From: a virus
Strand: one strand, 5' to 3'
Virus record (IMG/VR): IMGVR_UViG_3300025030_000038
Location: 1 to 64,000 of that record
DNA: 64,000 nt
Shown here: positions 1 through 8,295 of the stretch, one piece after another
Layout of the letters: every line of letters begins with the position of its first letter
Numbering within the stretch: position 1 is the first letter of the stretch
Program-made: the position numbers and the translations under genes
Notes under the pieces: model-generated
What the model was told of the DNA's origin: nothing
Database searches by the model: none
What the model saw: the letters and a program-made list of their open reading frames with translations, nothing else

Positions 1-1667
1 GATCCAATCTCAGCCAATCTCTTAATGTCCCGGCCCCCAACATCCAGATTCTCAATGATGTCGGCTGTAGGATCCTTGACCCCTTGAATCTGGGATGCCT
101 TGAGCCCTAAGATGTCGGCAATGATTGGATCACTGCCTGACTCTGAGATCAGGAAGTAGGCGGTAACGGAATCCTCTTGGCCATCTCGATACACTCTTCC
201 AATGGCTTGCTCATGGACTCCGGGGGAGTAGTCAATTTCCCCAAACACCACCAGACTGCAATGCCCCTGGAGCCCGTCTAATCCGGCTCCAGCCCGGAGC
301 GACATGATGAGGACCCTAGCATCCCCCTCAATGAAAGCTTTCTTGGAGGCTTCCTTCTGGGTGGTGGATTCACTGCCCGTGTAGAAGACGGGATTGAGGT
401 CCCGGAGCTTCTCTTTCCATATCGCGTACACGTCCCTATGCCAACCATAGAGAACTATCTTCTCGCCACTTTCAGCCAGGATCTTGACGAATTCAGCGAC
501 GTAGGCTGCTTTGGCGATTCCGGTCGCTTGCCGGAGTCTGACGGAGAACTCCTCAGCTGCAAGGAACTTCTGCCCCTTCTCAGTGAACCCCTTTTGAGCC
601 AGGATGATCTTGGCCAGTTCCGTTGCGGAGCTCGATATTTTTTGAATCTCGTCCAGGTCGGCATCGATTGTGTGGATTGCCTTGGTCAACGGGGGAAGTT
701 CCCGTCCCACCTCTTTGCGGGTCCGTCGGAGCATAAGGCCCTGTTCCCGTAGGTACATGCCAAATGCCCTGGGGTCCTTGATGGATACCTTTTCCTGATA
801 GTGGATGTTCCCTCCGCACCATTCCCTGGAAAATTCAGCGGGGGTTCCTAAGCATCCAGGTTGAAGAATCTCCATCACATTGAACATCTCTGCCCCATAA
901 TTATAGAAGGGAGTGGCCGATAACCCACCGCGATAACTACAGTTTTCGGAAATATGCCGGGCGGCAGAATACTTATTGCTACTCCCGTGCCGCAGTTCCT
1001 GGCACTCATCTAGGATAAGGCTCTTGACCCTGAACGTGGATACCAAAGTGTCGGCCCATGTGTTCAACTTGTGGTAATTTATGAGGATTACATCGGGGAA
1101 GGAACCATCCTTGGCACGGATATCATAGAGCTTCCCTGTCTGGATGATATGGGTTTTGAGCTTGGGGGCAAATTTGGCCAGCTCACTCTTCCATTGCGAG
1201 GGGAGGTGAGTCAGGGTCACGACCACTGCGGGGAGGGTTCGGGTATCCGTAAAAGCACAGATGGCGGATACCGTCTTACCTATACCTACATCGTCCGCTA
1301 AAAGTAGCCCCCCACTCTTGAGGAGGAGATCCGCGGCCCTTCGTTGGTAATCCCTGGCAGGAATGGCTAATTCGAATTGCGTTGGTTCATAGTTGAGATC
1401 CAAAGTCCGATGGATCATGGCCTCCCGTTCCCTGTGGGCGTTTGCCCTTTGGGTCAGGTATTCCGGGTCTGCTACCTCCATGGGATAGCGGGCTATGAAC
1501 CACTCTAATTCTCTGGCATTCTCTGGGGTATCCCCCAAAGTCACATACCCGTGCTGGCTCTTGGCAATGCGCTCAAACACTCGTTTGAGCCGAACCATAA
1601 CATGAGGCTCACACGCAATTTTCCAGGTCCGGTCTTTTTCCTGGTAGGATATCTGGCCGACTGTCAT
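1..1667 (-). CDS. SNF2/DEAD-like helicase (C-terminus cut by window edge)
   Basis: The open frame starts with ATG at 1667 and runs off the left edge. The translation has a Walker A motif (DDVGIGKT, about residue 125), a DEAH-box variant (LILDECQEL), a motif III-like LSATPFYN and a C-terminal helicase motif VI (QAIGRVYRDGQ) followed by the tail typical of SNF2-family proteins. It should be an ATP-driven DNA translocase or helicase acting in the cytoplasm. Its ATG overlaps the stop of the PD-(D/E)XK gene upstream, so the two are probably co-translated and may act together on DNA. The domain calls come from motifs read by eye; the exact role (replication, recombination or defence) is not shown. 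Confidence 0.85.
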   Translation of the reverse strand, partial: MTVGQISYQEKDRTWKIACEPHVMVRLKRVFERIAKSQHGYVTLGDTPENARELEWFIARYPMEVADPEYLTQRANAHREREAMIHRTLDLNYEPTQFELAIPARDYQRRAADLLLKSGGLLLADDVGIGKTVSAICAFTDTRTLPAVVVTLTHLPSQWKSELAKFAPKLKTHIIQTGKLYDIRAKDGSFPDVILINYHKLNTWADTLVSTFRVKSLILDECQELRHGSSNKYSAARHISENCSYRGGLSATPFYNYGAEMFNVMEILQPGCLGTPAEFSREWCGGNIHYQEKVSIKDPRAFGMYLREQGLMLRRTRKEVGRELPPLTKAIHTIDADLDEIQKISSSATELAKIILAQKGFTEKGQKFLAAEEFSVRLRQATGIAKAAYVAEFVKILAESGEKIVLYGWHRDVYAIWKEKLRDLNPVFYTGSESTTQKEASKKAFIEGDARVLIMSLRAGAGLDGLQGHCSLVVFGEIDYSPGVHEQAIGRVYRDGQEDSVTAYFLISESGSDPIIADILGLKASQIQGVKDPTADIIENLDVGGRDIKRLAEIG

Positions 1668-2038
1668 AGGTTGACCCCAGATATCCATGCCGATCGAATG
1701 GGCTTCTCATTCAGGAAGTCGGGAAGATTCGTGAGTCTCAGTCGGCTGGTGACCAACAGGAGCCCCTGGACGGAGGACTGCTGGGCATAGCGGTGGAGCT
1801 GCCGAGTCACCTGCGCTAAGTTCCGGTCAATCTTGACCTCTAGCCCCAATCCACCTTCAACCATGAAGTCAATTCGGTCCTTGGCGTCGAATCGGAATTC
1901 ACGAGAGAATGTGTGCCCCTGTTCTCGTAGGACTTTTTCGATCCCATCCTGGAGGTCTCGCTCGCAAACAAAATTGAACCGGATAGCCAGGAGCTGGGAT
2001 GTCACGGTTTGGATAAGGGCAAGGAGGTCGTCGTTCAC
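1664..2038 (-). CDS. small PD-(D/E)XK-type nuclease
   Basis: The product is 124 aa. Residues about 50-72 carry an Asp (RIDFMV) followed after a short beta hairpin by an E-V-K triad (GLEVKID), the layout of the PD-(D/E)XK nuclease core. An upstream Glu (REFRFD) could be another metal ligand. It is the first gene of a minus-strand pair and overlaps the helicase start by 4 nt. A helicase with a small nuclease suggests joint DNA processing or degradation of foreign DNA, which is inference. No promoter was identified with confidence in 2039-2174. Confidence 0.6.
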   Translation of the reverse strand: MNDDLLALIQTVTSQLLAIRFNFVCERDLQDGIEKVLREQGHTFSREFRFDAKDRIDFMVEGGLGLEVKIDRNLAQVTRQLHRYAQQSSVQGLLLVTSRLRLTNLPDFLNEKPIRSAWISGVNL

Positions 2039-2092
2039 ACCGTTACCCTACCGTAGTACAACCTCATATGCATACTCTTTTGTGGGGGAACC

Positions 2093-2145
2093 GATACCCG
2101 CGAAACCTCGCAAAAGGGATAGTTTGCATATAGATTGTCAACGGT
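2093..2145. repeat. relic resembling the right end of the TnpB element
   Basis: Positions 2125-2145 are identical over 21 nt to 48592-48612, which spans the stop codon of tnpB and its downstream flank. Similarity continues leftward with gaps: both copies have CGATACCCG and then GGGAT before the exact block (2093 onward versus 48564 onward). This copy lies in the gap upstream of the HNH gene with no tnpB nearby. The simplest reading is a remnant transposon right end. Confidence 0.55.
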
Positions 2146-2174
2146 ATCAACGAGGATCTACGGTAGAGTGTTAG

Positions 2175-2867
2175 ATGAAGCAAAAGGGACCCATACCCAT
2201 GGAGAAACTGTGCTCCCAATGTGGGATTTTGAAGCCAGCTGTGGAATTTGGTCCAGATAAGCGAGCAACCAGTGGCCTGAGACCTGAGTGCAAAGAATGT
2301 CGTAAAACCTACTACAGGGCAAACAAGACGAGTATTATCGCCAAGGCTACAGATTGGGCCCGGAGGAATAGGGGAAAAGTCAAAGCGAATCATTTAGCTT
2401 GGAGAAGAGCACACCCAGAAGAAATTCGTGTACGGGACCTTGCTTGGAAGGCAGCCAACCCCGAAAAGGCTAGGTCTGTGGCCCGCGCATCTGAGACTCG
2501 TTGGAGAGCCAACCACCCTGTAGCAGCAGCTGCTAAGGATCAGAGATCCCGGGATCGTAGGGACCAATGTGATGCCCATATTACGGATGAGGAGATGCAT
2601 GCCACCCTCCAGGAAGCTTTTGACCAATCCCTGGGTATTTGCACCTATTGCTTGAAACCTTTTGACAACACCCATACAGGTCGGGCAACTGTAGACCACA
2701 TTATTCCTCGGTCTTTGGGAGGCCCAACAGTCTCTGGCAATGTGGTGATCGTTTGCGGGCGCTGTAATTCCAAAAAAGGGAATAGAGGTATCTTCGGGGT
2801 GATCGGTCCCAGGCCCTTGTTGCTAGTAGCCTTGTTGGGGCCAGAAATTGAGGCAATCCCAACATGA
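2175..2867 (+). CDS. free-standing HNH endonuclease
   Basis: The product is 230 aa. The N-terminus has a CxxC...CxxC ribbon (CSQCG, CKECR) common in phage HNH proteins, followed by a basic, repetitive helical region rich in W, R and A. The C-terminal HNH core has CTYC, then a DHIIPRSLGG segment, then CGRCNSKKG. It probably cuts DNA and promotes its own spread. It sits on the plus strand between minus-strand genes, as expected for an inserted homing gene. A second ATG at 2199 (MEKLC) is an alternative start. The stop overlaps the next ATG. Confidence 0.85.
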   Translation: MKQKGPIPMEKLCSQCGILKPAVEFGPDKRATSGLRPECKECRKTYYRANKTSIIAKATDWARRNRGKVKANHLAWRRAHPEEIRVRDLAWKAANPEKARSVARASETRWRANHPVAAAAKDQRSRDRRDQCDAHITDEEMHATLQEAFDQSLGICTYCLKPFDNTHTGRATVDHIIPRSLGGPTVSGNVVIVCGRCNSKKGNRGIFGVIGPRPLLLVALLGPEIEAIPT

Positions 2868-3442
2868 TCCCACCAGCAACCATCTCTCAATCACTACGTC
2901 ATTCGGCCGGGTTTTCGGGAGGTCCCACTTATGAGATCCTCTGCCAAGCAATTGGCAATGCTTTGGTCACATGGCTGCCCACAGTGACCCTTACAGGGGT
3001 CACCACAGGAGTTATTGGGGCTGGGACTGTGACGGGCACGTTGACCTTTACTGGGTTGCTACCAGCGGTGCTGGCAGCATTGACAGGAGCTGGACTCAAT
3101 GGCCAAACCGTTCAAGGTCTAGCCACTGGGCTGGTTAACGGGTTGACCGTTCTTAATGGTCTGACATACCTGGGGACATCCACTGGCGTGGCTACAGGAA
3201 CTGATGCCACGTTCGTGACGGTGGCCAACACTACATCCCTCGCGTCTATCCTCCAGGGGGTCCACGCCTCCCTGTGCTCCCCTCAAGGGGGAACCGGGTC
3301 ATCCGTACCCGGGCTTTACACAGGGATCGCTAATGCCATTGGGACGATAGTCAGTACCGGTATTGGAACTGGGTTGGTCGCTCCCGTGGGCCCGGTAGGA
3401 CCAAGTTCGTCAGCGGGAACCTCCCTAAGCCATCCCGTTTAG
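2864..3442 (+). CDS. Gly/Thr-rich protein, possibly virion associated
   Basis: This 192-aa protein is rich in G, T, V, L and A, with repeated TG/GTG-type stretches. A helical N-terminus (about 20-45, including YEILCQAIGNALVTWL) precedes the repetitive part. It starts inside the HNH stop codon (ATGA). Such composition is common in phage structural or fibre-like proteins, but no domain was recognised and the role is unproven. Its 3' end overlaps the convergent minus-strand gene by 4 nt. Confidence 0.6.
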   Translation: MIPPATISQSLRHSAGFSGGPTYEILCQAIGNALVTWLPTVTLTGVTTGVIGAGTVTGTLTFTGLLPAVLAALTGAGLNGQTVQGLATGLVNGLTVLNGLTYLGTSTGVATGTDATFVTVANTTSLASILQGVHASLCSPQGGTGSSVPGLYTGIANAIGTIVSTGIGTGLVAPVGPVGPSSSAGTSLSHPV

Positions 3443-4101
3443 GTCTGCTTGGCCCAATACATTTCCATGCCTTGAACCAGTTGCCCAGACAGTCCTGTAT
3501 TCAAGGTAATCAGGTAGGTGGCTCGCTCGGTGTTCCCAGTGGGGACGTAGACCTGATAATGCTTGTCCTCCACCTTGTGGAGGACCTTTAGGGCATCCTG
3601 GACATCCTCAAGTGGCACTGGGGTTCCATGTGGGGGAGTTACAAGGCTGCGTCCCAATCGGCGTAGCGAAGGAGCCCGCTTGAACTGAGAGAGAAGTCCC
3701 TTTTCCCGTAGGGCGGCTAGGACCTGTTGGAAGGCTTCCTCGATAGGGTCCCGCCGCTTGAGTCTTCGGAATTCATCCGTCCAGAAATGCTCTGTCAGTG
3801 TGACGATCTTATCTGATTGGGACAGCTGGAGTGTATAGCGGTCAATGAAGGGATCTGGCCCATTGGGAGTGAAGGCTTTCCCTGGGGCTACGTCCACTAC
3901 CGTAGCAAGTAGGCCCTCCTTCCCGACTTGTACCCGATCTGGGCCAATACCAATATCCCTGCGGAGGGTCACGGTATCCCCCACTTTGAAGGGGGGCCAA
4001 GATTTCTCCCCAGCCTGCCTCAGTAGGGGCAGCAATTGGGCCCGAAGGGCGGGATTGGCATGGGCCAACCTAATGAGCCTGGAGCGGAGAGTTGGGGGCA
4101 T
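3439..4101 (-). CDS. hypothetical protein with LIRLAHANPALR N-terminal tag
   Basis: The product is 220 aa. The first 30 residues contain an amphipathic leucine/arginine helix (LIRLAHANPALRAQLLPLL) of a type I recognise at the N-termini of unrelated phage proteins. Residues 38-110 look like a beta-rich KOW/SH3-type segment (FKVGDTVTLRRD, EGLLATVVDV), followed by a helical and beta C-terminal part. The function is unknown. The N-terminal tag may be a packaging or processing signal, which is speculative. Confidence 0.65.
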   Translation of the reverse strand: MPPTLRSRLIRLAHANPALRAQLLPLLRQAGEKSWPPFKVGDTVTLRRDIGIGPDRVQVGKEGLLATVVDVAPGKAFTPNGPDPFIDRYTLQLSQSDKIVTLTEHFWTDEFRRLKRRDPIEEAFQQVLAALREKGLLSQFKRAPSLRRLGRSLVTPPHGTPVPLEDVQDALKVLHKVEDKHYQVYVPTGNTERATYLITLNTGLSGQLVQGMEMYWAKQT

Positions 4102-4124
4102 AACAGGCCCAATTGATAGAACGG

Positions 4125-4406
4125 TTAGGTAGGCTTCTTGGGAAGTGCCCCTCTGACGATTGGGGCTCCAATGCGGTCATCTCTATCGTCCAGGAAGTCC
4201 CGGTACAGTTCGGCTTCACCACAGCATTCACATTCTTCCTCGGGGAGAAGCCAGCATCGGCAGGTCGGGCATTTAGTCCGAAAGGTATCAAGCTCCTTAT
4301 TGAGCTGTTTGGATTCTTCTTGGAGCCCTTTGATGCGGTCTTGTATTTCTACCTTGATCGCTTTGAGACGGCCCTGGATCTCTGTAATGTGCTCTTTAGA
4401 CATCAT
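4125..4406 (-). CDS. coiled-coil protein with a zinc-ribbon
   Basis: The chosen start at 4406 forms an ATGA overlap with the upstream stop; 4403 is an equally good ATG. The 93-aa product has an N-terminal coiled coil (about residues 3-40, heptads of I/L with K/E) and a CPTC...CECC cysteine cluster that could bind zinc. It is part of a run of translationally coupled small minus-strand genes. The function is unknown. Confidence 0.7.
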   Translation of the reverse strand: MMSKEHITEIQGRLKAIKVEIQDRIKGLQEESKQLNKELDTFRTKCPTCRCWLLPEEECECCGEAELYRDFLDDRDDRIGAPIVRGALPKKPT

Positions 4407-4594
4407 CCATCCCCCAGGGGAGGATGGTATTCGCCAGACATCCCCGTACAATACCAATGGCAAACCAAGCACTCTTGGTAGTCGGCTGAGGAGTCCCGTT
4501 CGTGGTCACTGTCCCGACAGTTGTGCTGGGTGTCCCGTTCGCAATGGTCACAGAACCGTTCCGCCAGATAGGGGGCCTTGCGTTCCGGCGTCAT
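4403..4594 (-). CDS. small Cys/His-rich zinc-binding protein
   Basis: The product is 63 aa, with CDHC near residue 15, then C, H and D residues and a second pair CLVCHWYC near residue 43, consistent with a zinc-ribbon. Its ATG overlaps the stop of the 33-aa membrane gene and its stop overlaps the next ATG, so it lies in a coupled operon. The function is unknown. Confidence 0.7.
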   Translation of the reverse strand: MTPERKAPYLAERFCDHCERDTQHNCRDSDHERDSSADYQECLVCHWYCTGMSGEYHPPLGDG

Positions 4595-4692
4595 CGCTGT
4601 AGTTTCTTGCGATCTTCAATGTGGGCACGGACAGCCACATAGAGGGCAAGGAGTATGATGAGGATGAGAACTGATAGGCGCCCCATACTCAT
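4591..4692 (-). CDS. 33-aa single-span membrane protein
   Basis: A short frame from ATG 4692 encodes one strongly hydrophobic helix (LSVLILIILLALYVAV) and a basic C-terminal tail. ATGA overlaps at both ends with the neighbouring genes support it as a real gene. It may be a small inner-membrane peptide, possibly linked to lysis or superinfection, but nothing in the sequence shows which. Confidence 0.65.
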   Translation of the reverse strand: MSMGRLSVLILIILLALYVAVRAHIEDRKKLQR

Positions 4693-5240
4693 GGCCTAGC
4701 GGGAACGCTGAGATGAGAGGGCAGGGTGATGGTGGGGAAGATGGTGGGGTCAAGTGTGGGTTGAAGGGATTCACCCGTGACCGTGAGCCGTCTACGCTCC
4801 ATTCGCTTGGTGATCTCCTCCCGGATCAGGTCTAGCACGGGTCCCGAGTAGTGATACCGGTCCGACCCTTTCTTGCCAGCTGCCCGATAGATTTGACGCT
4901 GGTGGTAGACCGCAAGGGGGCCATTGTGGATCTTGCGGTACACCTGTCGAGAGACCGCTTGCTGTTCCCCCTGTGTGTGGAACTGCTCTGGCACCCCCAT
5001 TTCTGCCTGGAGTTCTTCGACACACATCCAACGAACAGGCGTTGGTTCCGGAGGGGCTTCATCAACAACTTCGACAGATGGGGAGGAGAGTTGGGTAAGT
5101 AGTGCCTCAACTTCTGCCTTCCAGGCCATTTTGGCCAGGGCATCATCCAACTTGAGTTTGTGGGCCCGTTCATATCGCTTCAGTGCTTCCTCTAGGGCGG
5201 TCTTGAGTTCCATGGTTCTTGTTACTCTCTTAGTCATCAT
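4689..5240 (-). CDS. hypothetical protein, 183 aa
   Basis: The N-terminal half is a charged helical region (about 10-55). A central segment (about 75-150) contains basic and aromatic residues (RQVYRKIHNG, GSDRYHYSG) that could form a small nucleic-acid-binding fold. The annotated start gives MMTKRV; an ATG at 5213 (MELKTAL) preceded by TAAGAGAGTAAC is an alternative. It overlaps genes on both sides. The function is unknown. Confidence 0.65.
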   Translation of the reverse strand: MMTKRVTRTMELKTALEEALKRYERAHKLKLDDALAKMAWKAEVEALLTQLSSPSVEVVDEAPPEPTPVRWMCVEELQAEMGVPEQFHTQGEQQAVSRQVYRKIHNGPLAVYHQRQIYRAAGKKGSDRYHYSGPVLDLIREEITKRMERRRLTVTGESLQPTLDPTIFPTITLPSHLSVPARP

Positions 5241-5478
5241 CCTGAGGGGTGGATCGTGTCGACGGTAGTTCCAGCCAATGAAGGGCTTTGGAACGGAAGG
5301 TGCCCCCCTGCCACAGCGGGCCCCAGTAGGAGCCCCACCAACCGGTCAGGGGAACCACCCCGAACAGAAATCGCCAACCAATGTGGATGTTTATGGCCGA
5401 CACCGCGGCCAGACGGATGCCAAACCATTGGAGGAGGAAGAAGTTGAGGGTGCCGAGGCGGGTGGTGGGGAAGTACAT
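5230..5478 (-). CDS. small membrane protein
   Basis: The product is 82 aa, with two hydrophobic aromatic-rich segments (about residues 9-30 and 33-55, containing LLQWFGIRLAAV and FLFGVVPLTGWW) and a hydrophilic tail. This pattern recurs in phage small membrane proteins. It overlaps the downstream gene by 11 nt. The function is unknown. Confidence 0.6.
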   Translation of the reverse strand: MYFPTTRLGTLNFFLLQWFGIRLAAVSAINIHIGWRFLFGVVPLTGWWGSYWGPLWQGGTFRSKALHWLELPSTRSTPQDDD

Positions 5479-5502
5479 GCCTGTACTCTACCGAGGTGAA
5501 TC

Positions 5503-5901
5503 TCAGTTCAGGTGGAGGCACCCGGAGCAATGCGAGGTATCGGGTTCTGACGGCAGCATCAGGGGAGCAAAGGCATCCGTGCTCAACCCGACAGGCTGAC
5601 ACTCCTCCATCAGTTCCCCCATTGGATCCCGCCCAATCATTGCAAAAGGGCTGTTGAGAAGGTTGGGGAGGATGAAAATCTCCAACATGTTGGAGACAGC
5701 AACCGAGAACCCAATTCCCTGGAAGAAGTAGTTGATCTTCTCCGGGCACACATGATCGATGGCAACCAGGATTTTTCCTTCCGGGTTGTATTGCCACAGG
5801 GTCTTGACCAGGGTCATTGGTCCTGGCACCTTCATCTGGGCAGCCTGGAGGGCGAACTTGATGGTTGAGTCAAGGATGCGACGACGGATTGAGGGTCCCA
5901 T
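5503..5901 (-). CDS. hypothetical protein, 132 aa
   Basis: ATG 5901 was chosen because an AAAGG purine tract lies about 10 nt upstream; longer frames exist. The product has an N-terminal basic segment (MGPSIRRR), a hydrophobic middle (about 55-90, ILVAIDH through FILPNLL) and cysteines near the C-terminus (HCSGC). No domain was recognised. Confidence 0.6.
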   Translation of the reverse strand: MGPSIRRRILDSTIKFALQAAQMKVPGPMTLVKTLWQYNPEGKILVAIDHVCPEKINYFFQGIGFSVAVSNMLEIFILPNLLNSPFAMIGRDPMGELMEECQPVGLSTDAFAPLMLPSEPDTSHCSGCLHLN

Positions 5902-6032
5902 AGCACAGCGCCTTTCGGTCAGAATGCACCAACTGCCCCCGGGCACTGGCACTACCCTAACGTGTGATGGCTCTTACCCCGTCTGGCAACCGGGAGGCCA
6001 GAGAATTCGAGGCTGCTGTGTCGATTATGCAG

Positions 6033-6054
6033 TTGAGGCTAGAATTCTAGCCTC
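6033..6054. promoter_or_regulatory. 22-bp perfect palindrome, possible operator
   Basis: The 22 bases equal their own reverse complement, with an AGAATTCT centre. The palindrome lies between two minus-strand genes (6069 and 5901). On the minus strand no T-run follows it, so it is unlikely to be a simple terminator. A binding site for a dimeric regulator is possible. Confidence 0.5.
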
Positions 6055-6068
6055 AGGAGGGGTGTGGG

Positions 6069-6560
6069 CTACTGTAGGTTGATGTCGCGACGCTTCGCAG
6101 CTGGGGACGGCGCAGGTGCAGGGGGGGCAGGCGGGGAGGGTGGGGTTCCCGGGTTTGCAGCCCTGAGCCTGTCGAACAGCATCTCCGCCGTTTCCCCTGG
6201 CTGTCCCACGAACCGCTTGCCCGTCTTCACATCGATCAGCATGGGGGCCTCGGCGGGGGGCACCACTGCCTTCACGGGGGTGCGGGGCTTGTGGCCCTTG
6301 GGAGGCAGGGCAATGTCCACCGTCTTGGCGGGGGCAGATGCTTCCATCCCTGCTTCCAGTGTTACTGGGGTCACGAGTTCTTCGGGCACCGTCCAGAGGG
6401 TCCCCACCGGGTATGCCTTGAAGGTTCCGCGCGACTCCAGCTGCTCGATCTTCAGCTTCTTGCGATTCTTCTTGACGACCTTGCCAAGGGTCTGCTCCCC
6501 ACCCTCGCGACCAAACTTGACCTGCATCCCAACAACAACGTTCTTCTTGTCCATTTTCAT
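6069..6560 (-). CDS. KOW-like N-terminal domain with Pro/Ala-rich tail
   Basis: ATG 6560 was chosen for its AGGAAAC ribosome-binding site. Residues about 8-60 (VVVGMQVKFG... GKVVKKNRKKLKIEQL... YPVGTLWTVP) resemble a small beta-barrel of KOW/SH3 type. A linker follows, then a DVKTGKRFVGQ segment and a Pro/Ala-rich C-terminus. The promoter at 6604-6631 faces it. The function is unknown; a nucleic-acid-binding or structural role is possible. Confidence 0.65.
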   Translation of the reverse strand: MKMDKKNVVVGMQVKFGREGGEQTLGKVVKKNRKKLKIEQLESRGTFKAYPVGTLWTVPEELVTPVTLEAGMEASAPAKTVDIALPPKGHKPRTPVKAVVPPAEAPMLIDVKTGKRFVGQPGETAEMLFDRLRAANPGTPPSPPAPPAPAPSPAAKRRDINLQ

Positions 6561-6603
6561 GTTTCCTGGTTTGTGAGGGCACATGCCCTCGTCCATCGCA
6601 ATC

Positions 6604-6631
6604 AGTATACGCCCCCCTTCGTGTGCCGCAA
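6604..6631 (-). promoter_or_regulatory. sigma70-like promoter for the 6560 gene
   Basis: On the minus strand TTGCGG (6626-6631) is followed after 16 nt by a strong TATACT -10 box (6604-6609), 44 nt before the ATG at 6560. The rest of 6632-6845 is a noncoding gap in which nothing else was recognised. Confidence 0.6.
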
Positions 6632-6845
6632 CCAAGAGGCATGAGCAGGGTCATACCGGGAAACTCGGGAGTTGTTAGAAATTTGAACAGTGCTGTGGGA
6701 TTATCAAAGCATCAAAATCGTGTCGAATTGTGATTTACCCCGATTTCTCAGTGTTTTCGAGCTTAACCGTAGAGGGGTTCAGGTACCGCCACGTACCGAT
6801 GGACCGGGATGCCACTTGGGATTTTCAGGATGGCATGTCGTGGGT

Positions 6846-7682
6846 TTAGGGGAGCGGGCCGAAACAAGCGAGAAGTGCTGGTGGGGGATCGAAGCATGCG
6901 GGAACAGGATCCGGAGAAAGGGCGAGTAGAGGGGTCACCAAGGCTACGGTCTTCATGGCTCCAACGCTGTGGAGGAGGACCCCCAGCGTGGCAGGATCAA
7001 GGAGTCCCGTGGCAGGTAGGCCCTTGCTGGTCTGATACAGCTTGCAAGCCGCCTTAGACTTCGTTCCCCACGCCCCATCGGGAGTCAGTAGGAGCAGGTG
7101 TTGGCACCACATGACCGTGAGGGTCTTGGTGATCTGGGCATGTTCGGCGATGGAAGGTGCAGGGTTGTGTTGACTTACGTCCCCTTTATACCCAGCAGCC
7201 ACCAATTCTGGGAAATAGTCCCCACCGCTCCAGAACTGTTGCCCCGTCTTCCAGTACCGGCCGTTGGGCTTCGAGGCAGGGTTCACCTTGGGGACGAAGG
7301 TCTTGAGCCACTCGTGGAAGAATTCCTCCGGGGAGGTAAAGGCCCGGTAGAAACAGGTCTGGGGGTCGTTCGAGCTCTTATTTCCCAGGGCTCGCCACCA
7401 GCGACGTGGGGTACCGTCAGAGTTCTTGGCCGAGAACTTCCAAATCTTCCACCCACCGAGGTTGAAGGCGTGGTAGAATTGCCCCCAGCCCGTTTCATTC
7501 TGAGTGTTGGCGGCCACTCCTATGGCTTGATCGATGTTGCATCCTTCATTCAGGAGAGCTTGCACACATCGCACGACAAAAGTTCCCCGATCCATCTTGG
7601 GGGGTTCCATTGCAGCGGTGATCTCCATGGTGGGGTCGAGCCAGGAGGGGGGAGGTGCTAGGGGTCCGGTCCATTTCGTCAT
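6846..7682 (-). CDS. endolysin: glucosaminidase-like domain plus peptidoglycan-binding domain
   Basis: The product is 278 aa. Residues about 35-180 contain an ETGWG motif (within AANTQNETGWGQFYHAFNLGG) typical of GH73/glucosaminidase-like muralytic domains, where the Glu is the likely acid. Residues about 210-250 (DGAWGTKSKAACKLYQ, then GLPATGLLDPATLGVLL) match a peptidoglycan-binding domain of PG_binding_1 type. No signal peptide is visible, so release would need a holin or it may be virion borne. ATG 7682 lacks a clear ribosome-binding site; an upstream TTG is possible. It is divergent from the 7749 gene. Confidence 0.75.
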   Translation of the reverse strand: MTKWTGPLAPPPSWLDPTMEITAAMEPPKMDRGTFVVRCVQALLNEGCNIDQAIGVAANTQNETGWGQFYHAFNLGGWKIWKFSAKNSDGTPRRWWRALGNKSSNDPQTCFYRAFTSPEEFFHEWLKTFVPKVNPASKPNGRYWKTGQQFWSGGDYFPELVAAGYKGDVSQHNPAPSIAEHAQITKTLTVMWCQHLLLLTPDGAWGTKSKAACKLYQTSKGLPATGLLDPATLGVLLHSVGAMKTVALVTPLLALSPDPVPACFDPPPALLACFGPLP

Positions 7683-7748
7683 GATGTATGATACCGGCGA
7701 TAGGACGATTTTTCGGGCCCCTCTCAATCAAGGGGGTAACATGGTGGC

Positions 7749-7931
7749 ATGCCAACTTACGAATACGTTTGCCCGAAGTGCGGGCACCAGTTCGAGCAAG
7801 ACCAGAAGATCACGGAAGAACCCCTGAAGGTATGCCCACAGGAAGAGTGCAAGGGGGAGGATCTCAAGAGGCTGGTAGGAAAAACGGGGTTCATCCTCAA
7901 TGGTGGCGGTTGGGCTAAAGATGGTTACTGA
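7749..7931 (+). CDS. FmdB-family zinc ribbon protein
   Basis: The 60-aa product starts MPTYEYVCPKCGHQFE and ends with a GFILNGGGWAKDGY motif, the hallmark of the FmdB/putative regulatory zinc-ribbon family. Four metal-ligand positions are partly kept: CPKC, then C and a further C (CPQEEC). These proteins are common in bacteria and phages with unclear, possibly regulatory, roles. It opens the long plus-strand block and overlaps the next gene. Confidence 0.85.
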   Translation: MPTYEYVCPKCGHQFEQDQKITEEPLKVCPQEECKGEDLKRLVGKTGFILNGGGWAKDGY

Positions 7932-8295
7932 ATTGGACCTTCTCGACCAACTCATTGAACTCAGTCAGGATGAGAGCAAAACGGATGCGTCCTTGGATTT
8001 GTTGCTCCAGCTCTGGGAAGATTGGACTGACGAACAGGTAGATAACATGCTCCAAGAGGCAGTCCCAGAGAAGCTGAGTGACACCCTGTTGGTGTGCATG
8101 TTGATGACCAGTTTGTCTCGTGCCACAACGATGGTCCACCGGGATTCATTCTACACAAGGGTAAGGTCCCACCTGTTGACGAGGATGCCCGAGCAACAGG
8201 TAGAGGGTAACCTTAGGGGGCTGATTGGGGCGAAAGCAATCCAGTCAGCAACAGAGGCCGCGGAAGTACTTAGAGGACTATTGGTGAAACGATGA
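7921..8295 (+). CDS. hypothetical helical protein, 124 aa
   Basis: Starting at ATG 7921 this gene overlaps the FmdB-like gene by 11 nt; an ATG at 7900 is also in frame. The product is predominantly helical and acidic at the N-terminus (LDLLDQLIELSQDE). No domain was recognised. Its stop overlaps the next ATG. Confidence 0.65.
   Translation: MVTELDLLDQLIELSQDESKTDASLDLLLQLWEDWTDEQVDNMLQEAVPEKLSDTLLVCMLMTSLSRATTMVHRDSFYTRVRSHLLTRMPEQQVEGNLRGLIGAKAIQSATEAAEVLRGLLVKR

Noticed and set aside
4138-4602. Long plus-strand frame opposite small minus-strand genes
   Set aside because: The minus-strand genes are coupled and carry zinc motifs; the plus frame is a shadow with low-complexity content.
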